A stretch of DNA of 37,148 nucleotides from Sergeia podlipaevii (taxonomy: Eukaryota; Euglenozoa; Kinetoplastea; Trypanosomatida; Trypanosomatidae). Positions 19,346 to 26,986 of the stretch are shown one piece after another; position 1 is the stretch's first letter; every line of letters starts with the position of its first letter. The stretch lies in the NCBI GenBank assembly GCA_030849805.1, contig JASANZ010002036.1, positions 1 through 37,148 on the forward strand. Direction: 5' to 3'. The notes under the pieces are model-generated. The model did no database searches. It had not been told where the DNA came from and saw nothing but the letters and a program-made list of their open reading frames with translations. Position numbers and translations under genes: made by a program.

Positions 19346-20827
19346 ATGTCGTCATATCCTCCATCTACCTCCGCTGTGAATCAGTCCACGGAGAGTTACT
19401 CTAGTAGTTTGCAGCGGTCAGGACTCAATATTAGCGTAGGAGACACCAAGTCTATCGTTCTTGCCCTGCAAGCACTTCAGCAGAAGATTAGGGTCCTTGA
19501 GCAGGACCGCGACTACCACCAGGACCAGTACGAGCGAGCTCTTCAGGCCCATGAAACCTTCAAGATTGACATGGAGCGGCGCATGGAGCAGGAGCGCACC
19601 ACCCACAGAACCCGCGAGACTGAGCTGCAAGCACAACTCAAGCGTACCAGCGAAGAAAAGACTCGTCTGGAGGACGCCATGGGCAACAACAATCGCAGCG
19701 AACTCGTGGAGTTCCGCGAGGAAATTGAAGGCATGATCGCGCAAGAGAAGCGTGTATCCCAGCAGCGAGAGGGACAGTTGTTAGATGAGGTAGAGAGGCT
19801 GCGCGGAGATATTCATGAAGAGAAAGCCAAGCATGCCGCTCTGCTTGTTTCACTAGATCGCGCGCAGGCGGAGCGGGATGCGACAAGTGCCACAAACGAG
19901 CAGCTGCGACTTGCCCTTGATGACCTACTCAGTCGCCAAGAGCGGCAGGAAGGTCATCCCGAGGGTCTCTCGGGTGCTGCTGCTCAGCGCCAGAGGCGCA
20001 TGTCATCCGCCACACGACGCAACGGAGTCCAGCGGGCTTCACGGCAGGAGCTGCAGCAGCGCCGTCACTCTTCGCCCGCATTTGGAAGCAGAACCTCTGG
20101 GGACAGTCGCGTTGTCTCGCCAGCGGGAGGGTCACGGTACACCTATCGGGATCCTACCTGCAACTCGCTGCTTCGCGACGTACGCAACGTTTCTGGTGAA
20201 ATGCCTTGCTGCAATCATGAACCAACTGATATGGTTCTTGCTGTCCCACCTCCCGCCAGCAGCACCTCCCCTAGGCGGCCTATTACGGCGGAGCATAGCT
20301 TTACTAGTGCACGGAACAACAGCAACAGCCCTCAACGACGTCAGGACAACGGCAACTCTCGCAATAATTCCGCCATGCGCAGCAACACACGGCCAGCCCC
20401 CGTGGTCGCAGTAGCGCCTGCCTCGGCTTCTTCGGCAGCATCCATGCCCTCCGGAAAGCACCAGCAGAAAACACCAAGAAGTGCTGTGGATGCGGTGGAG
20501 AGGCAGTTGCTAGAGGAAATGAACGATCTGCAGAGCCAGTATCGTGACACCATTGCTCGTGCAGCCGTGGAAGACATCCCGCGAGACATTCTTAACGCGG
20601 CCTTGACGCGCATCTCAGCACTCATTGATCACAAGGTAGAACAGTTGAAGCTGATGAAGGATGCACGCCGAGAGCTGGATACCGCCACCGGCGGAGCTGC
20701 CTCATCAGCGGCAGCTGCCCTCGGTAGGGAATACGGCTGCAGTGATGCCAATATGGACAAGGCAGTGCAACGCGCCATGCTTGTGAATGAGCTACGGGCA
20801 ATGCTTGCGGAATCTGAAGGCAAGTAA
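19346..20827 (+). CDS. CEP57-like coiled-coil centrosome/basal body protein
   Basis: The open frame reaches a GTG at 19340, but the first ATG is at 19346, giving 493 residues. The N-terminal motif DTKSIVLALQALQQKIRVLE (about 33-52) resembles the CEP57 family start N..AI.SALK.LQ.KIR.LE, and leads into a long coiled coil (to about 205). A Ser/Arg/Asn-rich disordered region follows (about 210-380). The C-terminal helical block LLEEMNDLQSQYRDTIARA through HKVEQLKLMKDARRELD (about 385-445) resembles the CEP57 microtubule-binding region, in which an L.DELGQM.F.H..L-type helix is followed by a KA.QI.K.RKY.A.LE-type helix. Similarity at both ends in the right order supports the family assignment. In animals CEP57 acts at centrosomes in pericentriolar and microtubule anchoring; here a basal body location is expected but inferred. 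A generic coiled-coil protein remains possible. Confidence 0.75.
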   Translation: MSSYPPSTSAVNQSTESYSSSLQRSGLNISVGDTKSIVLALQALQQKIRVLEQDRDYHQDQYERALQAHETFKIDMERRMEQERTTHRTRETELQAQLKRTSEEKTRLEDAMGNNNRSELVEFREEIEGMIAQEKRVSQQREGQLLDEVERLRGDIHEEKAKHAALLVSLDRAQAERDATSATNEQLRLALDDLLSRQERQEGHPEGLSGAAAQRQRRMSSATRRNGVQRASRQELQQRRHSSPAFGSRTSGDSRVVSPAGGSRYTYRDPTCNSLLRDVRNVSGEMPCCNHEPTDMVLAVPPPASSTSPRRPITAEHSFTSARNNSNSPQRRQDNGNSRNNSAMRSNTRPAPVVAVAPASASSAASMPSGKHQQKTPRSAVDAVERQLLEEMNDLQSQYRDTIARAAVEDIPRDILNAALTRISALIDHKVEQLKLMKDARRELDTATGGAASSAAAALGREYGCSDANMDKAVQRAMLVNELRAMLAESEGK

Positions 20828-21485
20828 TCCTTCTTCAGCATTCTCTACACATATATATAGAGAGAGATGTGGAGGAGTATTATACGTGTCTTTTAGCGTC
20901 TGTGTCAGGAATTTTCATCTAGAGCTGTATTATTAGAGAATTACGTTGCCACTCGCCTTTTTTTTTTCTTCTCTTTCTTCCTTAACACGGTGCGTTCTTA
21001 TATCTACTTAGAAGTTGAAGATACTATATTTCGTTCCTGTTCATTAGAACTTAAAACCAATAAAATATATACACCTGCCAAACTGCGTGGAAGAAGGAGC
21101 GCGATAAACAACGCGCAGACACGCTCGCACAGAACTTGTGGTGGTGTTGTTGTTGTTGTATTAAGAGAATTGTTCTGTATGACTTGAATGAAGGCTTCAT
21201 TCTGGATGCTATTTATCTTCTGCTATTTATATTACGTTATCTACTATTATTTATTTATTTATTTATTTTTCCCTTTTGTTTGGTTTTCTTTTTGATTTTT
21301 TTTTCTTTTTAACTTTCTTCCGAGCCCTTTTGCGCGCATATATATATTGACTGCAAAGCGAGCAGTGCATAGTGCCACCAGCCTTTTCAAAGAAAGTTTT
21401 AGAAGACGAGAGAACAGAAGCCAGCCGATCTCCTCAAAAAAACATACACGTATATAGAGTGGTAGATATACATTCTTGTGTACTG
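20828..21485. other. 0.66 kb spacer
   Basis: This interval contains the 3' UTR of the coiled-coil gene, a (TTTA)n tract near 21248-21266 and a pyrimidine tract at 21266-21321. No coding frame is supported. Confidence 0.6.
21266..21324 (+). promoter_or_regulatory. Predicted trans-splice acceptor for LRR gene
   Basis: A T-rich tract is followed by AG at 21323-21324, about 160 bases before the chosen ATG at 21486. The open frame extends upstream to a GTG at 21372, which would lie inside this leader. Confidence 0.5.
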
Positions 21486-22928
21486 ATGCAAGTAGTGCCC
21501 TTGGTGGGCATTCCCACATGTGGCAGCGAGGACCTCACGCATGAAGACGATTCCAACAGTCCACCAAAGAACAATGCTGCCTGTGTGTCCACCACCCGTG
21601 CCGGCACTGGCGCTCTTTTCGATGAAATGCAAGGCAACATCGAAATAGAAGAAATATTCGGCGAGGCGGAACTGTCGCGCAACGCCATGGAAAACTCGCT
21701 TTCTCATCTCGGTCACAACAGCGATGGCGCCGTTGTCTTCACTTGCTCAGATCTGAGAAGTGCGGGACTTAAGAGAATTGATCTCATCGCGTGCTATCCA
21801 TTTTTGCAGAGAGTTTCCTTAGACAACAACGATCTCACTTCGCTTCATCCATTGAGGCACCTGCGCAGCCTTGTGTACTTGTCGGCGCGCAACAACCAGC
21901 TTACCGAGAGTGTCTTTGAGGATATTAGTGGAAACCCCTTCGCGCTCGAGCGGCTGCACCTTGACGGTAACGAACTGACCTCGCTTGATGGTCTTCACTT
22001 ACTGCCCTATCTCATCGACTTAACCGCTGAGAACAACCGTATTCATCAACTTACAGAGGCCAGCTTTAAAGGTCTTTCTTTCCTTATGCGACTCCGCTTG
22101 GCGCATAACAATATTCGCCACATAGAGCCCGATACCTTTGCAGACGCGAGCAACATCCGTTTCCTAGACCTCTCGCATAATGCCTTCTCGGACGTTCACT
22201 TTGCTTCTTACCTCATAGAAAACCTTGATACCCTGCTACTTTCTGACAATAAGATTGCCCATCTTGGCGCTGGCCTCTCCGACTGCCGTGCACTCGTTTC
22301 TTTGGATCTCTCCAACAACGACATTACCTCACTTGAGGAGCTGAATGCCCTCGTCACGGTGACGTCGTTGCGCATCTTGATTCTGCAAGGCAATCGTGGC
22401 ATGGACACGTTCTCTAAGACGGCAACGGAGGCCCAGATAGCCGCAACAAGCGCCGAGTTAGCAGAGGGTGCGTTATCTCTTAGTCGCTCTGAGATTGTTA
22501 TGGATGATATGGGAAAGCAACGGGCTGAAGATAAAGGAGGGGAAGGAGAGGAGGAGGAAGCCGCAGCAACTAGCACATCCCCGGTAAGCATGTCAAAAGG
22601 AAGGTACAATAGCGCTGCAGCAGTAAGTAGAACAGAGCCATCGAAGCTGTCTGCCGTCATGCTCTCCGCGGACTACGCCGCCCTTTCTTCTGCCCAGACA
22701 AGGGGCCTAATTCGCCACGTTACCACGGCCGCACAGGTCTTGGAGATACCATGGGATGTCGATCGCACTGCCGAGCTGCACGTGTTGCCTCTGCAAAGGC
22801 AGTCCTTTTACTGGCTGCTGCATCTGTTTCCACACCTGACAGAGTTGAATGGAGTGGCTGTGCAACCCGAATATCTTGCTCGCGCCGCCTACTTCTTCAA
22901 AGAGACAAAACATGAGGATGATCACTGA
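21486..22928 (+). CDS. Leucine-rich repeat protein with LRR cap
   Basis: The frame is open from a GTG at 21372, but the first ATG is at 21486, giving 480 residues. After about 90 residues of acidic N-terminus come nine LRRs (about 95-306) of the SDS22/ciliary type, for example LQRVSLDNNDLTSL, LERLHLDGNELTSL, LRLAHNNIRHI, LDLSHNAF and LDLSNNDITSL. An insertion (about 307-440) contains an acidic GGEGEEEEAAA stretch. The protein ends with an LRR-cap-like block, FPHLTELNGVAVQPEYLARA, near residue 449. The LRR-plus-cap design is common in flagellar axoneme and assembly proteins, where it forms a protein-binding surface, but no specific orthologue is recognised. Separation of the cap from the last repeat by about 130 residues is unusual. 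A shorter form starting at the Met near 21627 is possible. Confidence 0.88.
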   Translation: MQVVPLVGIPTCGSEDLTHEDDSNSPPKNNAACVSTTRAGTGALFDEMQGNIEIEEIFGEAELSRNAMENSLSHLGHNSDGAVVFTCSDLRSAGLKRIDLIACYPFLQRVSLDNNDLTSLHPLRHLRSLVYLSARNNQLTESVFEDISGNPFALERLHLDGNELTSLDGLHLLPYLIDLTAENNRIHQLTEASFKGLSFLMRLRLAHNNIRHIEPDTFADASNIRFLDLSHNAFSDVHFASYLIENLDTLLLSDNKIAHLGAGLSDCRALVSLDLSNNDITSLEELNALVTVTSLRILILQGNRGMDTFSKTATEAQIAATSAELAEGALSLSRSEIVMDDMGKQRAEDKGGEGEEEEAAATSTSPVSMSKGRYNSAAAVSRTEPSKLSAVMLSADYAALSSAQTRGLIRHVTTAAQVLEIPWDVDRTAELHVLPLQRQSFYWLLHLFPHLTELNGVAVQPEYLARAAYFFKETKHEDDH

Positions 22929-23399
22929 AAAAGAGCGTTATAGAAGGAGAAGGAAAGGGGAGAGTAGGTGGAGGGGTGAGAGAAGTATGCGTGGGCACCT
23001 CTCACTATTGCAGTGGAGATGTAATGTAGTAGTTTTTTTTAAAAAAAAATATTTGGGTNGCACCTAGACTACAGTCACAATGCAAGATGATATATGTACT
23101 GAATGGGACTTGGATGTATGCACAGATATATATATATGTCTTTAAAACTAATTATGACATACCACTTTTTTGTTTTAGAAGCAAACAAGAGGGGTACAAT
23201 GGAGTACCTAGTTATTTAAAATTATTCTATTTCTGCTATGTATTTTTCTCTTTGGCTTAAAGCGCTTATCTTTTATTTTCCCCTTACTTTTCTGCACCAT
23301 CTTTAGCACACAACCCTTAGTATTCGTGTATTGCAAGCAACCTCCCTCCTCCTCCTCAAAAAAAAAAGACATTCGCACTATACGAATTCCCTGCAGAGC
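22929..23399. other. 0.47 kb spacer with one undetermined base
   Basis: This interval contains a T8A9 stretch (23032-23049), the single N at 23059 and the pyrimidine tract of the next gene. No coding frame is supported. Confidence 0.6.
23265..23306 (+). promoter_or_regulatory. Predicted trans-splice acceptor for racemase copy A
   Basis: A pyrimidine-rich tract (23265-23304) ends with CTTTAG at 23301-23306, giving a leader of about 93 bases before the ATG at 23400. Confidence 0.6.
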
Positions 23400-24095
23400 A
23401 TGAAGACAATCGGTCTTCTTGGTGGCATGAGCTGGGAGAGCACTGTCAGCTACTACCAGATCATTAATCAAGAGGTCAAAGAACGCCTGGGTGGATCTCA
23501 TTCTGCGAAGATCCTCTTGAACAGCATTGACTTTGCCGAAGTGGTCGCGCTACAGCGCACGCAGGACTGGGAAACAGCTTCCAGGCTCCTTTGCAGTGCA
23601 GCTACTCAACTTAAGGCAGGCGGCGCGAACATGATCCTCATGTGTACCAACACAATGCACATTGTTGCGCCTGATATTGAAAGAAAGGTAAACATTCCCC
23701 TTATCCACATTGTGGATGCCACTGCTGAAGCGCTGAAGGCAAAGGGCATCAAGACAGTTGGCTTGCTGGGCTCAGCGCTTACGATGGAGAAGGAGTTCTA
23801 CAAGGGTCGCCTTGAGGAGAAGCACGGCATCAAGGTGATCGTCCCCGGCGAGGAAGACCGCAAAGAAGTCGATAGGGTAATTCTGGAGGAGTTGTGCCTT
23901 GGCTCCATCAAGCCAGAGTCCAAGGAGCGCTATCTCGATATCATGGAACAACTGGTGCGCGATGGAGCGGAGGGAGTGATTCTCGGCTGCACCGAGATTG
24001 GCCTGCTTGTGAAGCAACAGGACACCGACATTACCCTCTTTGACACCACTCGAATCCACGCTATATGTGCTGTGAACGTAGCTTTCAGGAACTGA
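23400..24095 (+). CDS. YgeA-like Asp/Glu racemase family protein, copy A
   Basis: This 231-residue protein closely resembles bacterial YgeA / aspartate racemase family enzymes, PLP-independent racemases that use two cysteines to take and give the alpha proton. Family marks are MKTIGLLGGMSWEST at the N-terminus, the first catalytic Cys in CTNTMH (C82), FYKGRL, and the second in GCTEIGLL (C197), near the positions expected for this family. The frame is open upstream to a TTG at 23331, but the conserved N-terminus begins exactly at the ATG at 23400. No targeting signal is seen, so a cytosolic location is likely. E. coli YgeA is a broad-specificity racemase with preference for homoserine; the substrate here is unknown. 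The gene has a normal host-style splice acceptor and sits in a host gene cluster, so it is domesticated. Transfer from a bacterium is inferred from the strong similarity. A near-copy follows downstream. Confidence 0.93.
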   Translation: MKTIGLLGGMSWESTVSYYQIINQEVKERLGGSHSAKILLNSIDFAEVVALQRTQDWETASRLLCSAATQLKAGGANMILMCTNTMHIVAPDIERKVNIPLIHIVDATAEALKAKGIKTVGLLGSALTMEKEFYKGRLEEKHGIKVIVPGEEDRKEVDRVILEELCLGSIKPESKERYLDIMEQLVRDGAEGVILGCTEIGLLVKQQDTDITLFDTTRIHAICAVNVAFRN

Positions 24096-24446
24096 ACAAT
24101 GCTCAAACAGCACACCGGGTGCATTTCTGTTGTGTTATTTACAAAAGAGCAATTCCGGCTTATTATACGTTTCTTCAGGGGGGGGGGAATGGGGGTAACA
24201 CAATATCTAGCTGCTGCTATCAAAAGATAAGGCTACTACGAGCAGAGATGCGAATAATGGTCAAAAATACGTTTTTGTGAAGTAGATATTTGTTGGATCT
24301 GCATTTATTTCGCTCCCCCACCCCGTATTAATTTACTACTGTTTTATGTGTCTTTGTTTTCAACCGCTTTCATGGAAGCGAAGGAGGGGGGGGGGAAGAG
24401 AATGGCTTCTTCCTCTCTTTGACTAGGTTGCTTCATTTGTCTATTA

Positions 24447-24468
24447 ATATATATATATATATATATAT
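24447..24468. repeat. (AT)11 microsatellite
   Basis: A pure AT dinucleotide run in the spacer between the racemase copies. Confidence 0.95.
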
Positions 24469-24850
24469 GTCGTATGAGTAGCTGGTATTTGAAATGGGCT
24501 TCTATCTTTTCTTTTTTTTTTTTCCTTTCCCGACTGGCTTACCCTTTTTTTTTCTTTTTGGACCAGCGCAATTCTTCCCATTTTCTTTTGTATCAAGTGA
24601 TTCAACACACAACACAATTAAATGGATGCAGCAAGTGTGTGTGTGTGTGTATATGAGAGATGAAGTATGTGCGGAAGGGTGTAATATTGCATGATGAGCT
24701 GCTTACATAGAAGCTTTTGCATACTCACGTCATTGCAGAACAAAGGGAAAAAAAATGATACTATTAATAAAACACATCAACACCAGTCTCTTCTTCTTTG
24801 AGAGTGACAAATTCGTTTTTGTATGGTGTTTTCCTTGCTTTTAAGCAATG

Positions 24851-24904
24851 CTTCCTCTCTCTCTCTCTCTCTTTCGCTTTCTGCTTATTTTTGTCCCCAA
24901 TCAG
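24851..24904 (+). promoter_or_regulatory. Predicted trans-splice acceptor for racemase copy B
   Basis: A CT repeat and T-rich tract (24851-24892) is followed by AG at 24903-24904, giving a leader of 77 bases. A second good tract ends with TTCTTCAG at 24969-24976, only five bases before the ATG; both could be used. Confidence 0.6.
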
Positions 24905-24981
24905 AACATATCTACTCAGAATATCTAATTCTAGTCCTTAAAGCTTATTATCTTACTCTTTTTTTTCCTTCTTCAGTAAAT

Positions 24982-25677
24982 ATGAAGACAATTGGCCTTC
25001 TTGGTGGCATGAGCTGGGAGAGCACTGTCAGCTACTACCAGATCGTGAACCAGGAAGTGAAGGAGCGCCTGGGTGGCCTTCACTCTGCGAAAGTAATCGT
25101 GAACAGCGTTGACTTTGCCGAAGTGACCGTTCTTCAGCGTGCGGGTGACTGGGATGGGGCATCAAAGCTTCTTTGCAGTGCAGCTACTCAGTTAAAGGAT
25201 GCCGGCGCGGACATGATCCTCATTTGCACCAACACAATGCACATTGTTGCGCCTGATATTGAAAGAAAGGTAAACATTCCCCTTATCCACATTGTGGATG
25301 CCACTGCTGAAGCGCTGAAGGCAAAGGGCATCAAGACAGTTGGCTTGCTGGGAACTGCCTTCACGATGGAAAAGGAGTTCTACAAGGGTCGCCTTGAGGA
25401 GAAGCACGGCATCAAGGTGATCGTCCCCGGCGAGGAAGACCGCAAGGAGGTTCATCGTGTTATTTTTGACGAGCTTTGTCTTGGCTCCATCAAGCCAGAG
25501 TCCAAGGAGCGCTATCTCGATATCATGGAACAACTGGTGCGCGATGGAGCGGAGGGAGTGATTCTCGGCTGCACCGAGATTGGCCTGCTTGTGAAGCAAC
25601 AGGACACCGACATTACCCTCTTTGACACCACTCGAATCCACGCTACATGTGCTGTGAACGCAGCTCTCAAGAACTGA
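24982..25677 (+). CDS. YgeA-like Asp/Glu racemase family protein, copy B
   Basis: This 231-residue tandem paralogue of the preceding gene has no length difference from it. It keeps MKTIGLLGGMSWEST, CTNTMH (C82), FYKGRL and GCTEIGLL (C197), so it should be active. Differences from copy A cluster in residues 22-82, around residues 125-130, around residues 155-166, and in the last twelve residues; elsewhere the DNA is identical over blocks of up to 166 bases. An ATG at 24823 opens the same frame 53 codons earlier, but that extension is Ser-Leu repeats translated from the pyrimidine tract; the conserved N-terminus and the position of the splice acceptor support 24982. Homology with copy A continues about 20 bases past the stop and not upstream of the ATG. 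Whether the two copies differ in substrate cannot be told from the sequence. Confidence 0.93.
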   Translation: MKTIGLLGGMSWESTVSYYQIVNQEVKERLGGLHSAKVIVNSVDFAEVTVLQRAGDWDGASKLLCSAATQLKDAGADMILICTNTMHIVAPDIERKVNIPLIHIVDATAEALKAKGIKTVGLLGTAFTMEKEFYKGRLEEKHGIKVIVPGEEDRKEVHRVIFDELCLGSIKPESKERYLDIMEQLVRDGAEGVILGCTEIGLLVKQQDTDITLFDTTRIHATCAVNAALKN

Positions 25678-26986
25678 ACAATGCCAAACAGCAAGGCAAG
25701 TCGTTTGTTCTACAGTTGTAGGTATTTTTCTCTCTTTCTTCCTTTTCTCCTTTCAATGCTTTTTCTTTGATTTTACAAGCGAACAAAAACTGGCATCTTT
25801 TGTATGTTTCATATAACAACGACAAAAAAGAGCCGATATATATATATATATATAAGCAGACCGTCTTCCATCGCGGCTGTTTTTCTCCTTATGAGGAAAT
25901 GAACACGTTACCTATCTATGTATATGTACACGTGAAAAAAAAAAAAAATGAGGGCAAATTACTAGAAACTGGGCTCTTTTGCATTTTACACATATTTTTT
26001 ATATAATGTTGCTGCGCATGCGCCTCTCAAGTAAATGCAGTCGTTCGTGTATATATGATGACTAGGGAAAAATGAGGCGGGCCACATGATGTCACTCTCC
26101 TATAAAAAGGCAACGCCACTCACTAACAAAAATAAAATGAATAGAACGCTTTCCATCGCTGTTGGTGGAAGCCCCGTGAGGCGCAAAAAAGGGGACCAAA
26201 ACTCCTCTCTCCTCACCTTTGCTTTTCTTTCTTGCTCAAGTATAATTTTTTTTTCTTTTTAAGAACAAGCAGCAAGTACGAGGATGGTACGGAAGCGATG
26301 CACTGTTCATTACTCGCTTTTTTCCCCCTTTCCTTTCCTTGGTCAGAGAAACGTGAGAGGAAACAATATATTATGTATCCTTTTCACTTTCAGCTGTTGT
26401 ATGTGAAAGCGAAACAAACTAAATTATACGTGAGTGAAGAGAAGAATTATTTTTGAAAATAACTTTTTTTTTTTTAGAATGATATGGAGCAAATACTGTG
26501 TTAGGATATTCTTTTTACTTTTCTTTTCTCTCTTTCATGAATTTTTTCAGATGTACCACTGTGCTGGTGCGTTTTGTGCAAGGGTGTTTCTCTTTTTCCT
26601 CGTCTTTTTGTTTATCTTATATATATATATATACTTATATGATTTGTATTCAAGCATTGATGAAAACGTATTTGACTGATACAAAAAATAAAAAGTAAAA
26701 TTAAAAGTGATAATGATGATAATGACTTAGTTCTATATAACGTTGTTTTATTGCCTGCTTTGCTCATCTGCATCTTGTGTGACGGCATCCTCTTCTTTTC
26801 CATTTCGTGTCTTTTTTTTTAAATCTGATTCACATTTCGGGCATCCTATTTTTCATAATATCATTATTATGATTATTATTATATATATATATATATTTTG
26901 AAGAACACGTGTACACACAGAAGACTCACTTTTACTGTAGTGCGCACTTCTTTTTTCATTTTCTCTCAACTTTTACTCTTTGCGAA
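25678..26986. other. 1.3 kb AT-rich spacer
   Basis: This interval contains AT runs (25836-25854, 26623-26634 and 26880-26896) and several T-runs. Small frames at 26232-26456 and 26434-26679 are Phe/Leu-rich translations of T-rich DNA. The pyrimidine tract directly before the next ATG (26947-26981) has no AG after it, so the acceptor is probably one of the AGs at about 26902-26939. Confidence 0.6.

Larger units (their letters stand above)
24096..24981. other. 0.89 kb spacer between racemase copies
   Basis: This interval contains G-runs at about 24179-24188 and 24384-24395, an (AT)11 run (24447-24468), a (GT)8 run (24635-24650) and pyrimidine tracts. The open frame from the ATG at 24823 merely extends copy B upstream through a CT repeat and is not supported as coding. 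Confidence 0.6.

Noticed and set aside
24179..24395. G-quadruplex in the racemase spacer
   Set aside because: The G-runs are long but too few and too widely spaced to form one clear four-run quadruplex.
24823..24981. N-terminal extension of racemase copy B
   Set aside because: The extra 53 residues are Ser-Leu repeats from the CT tract used as a splice signal; copy A and bacterial relatives start at MKTIGLLGG.
26909..26986. N-terminal extension of the TRIM-like protein
   Set aside because: The frame is open only from GTG and reads Phe-rich pyrimidine tract; the first ATG is at 26987.
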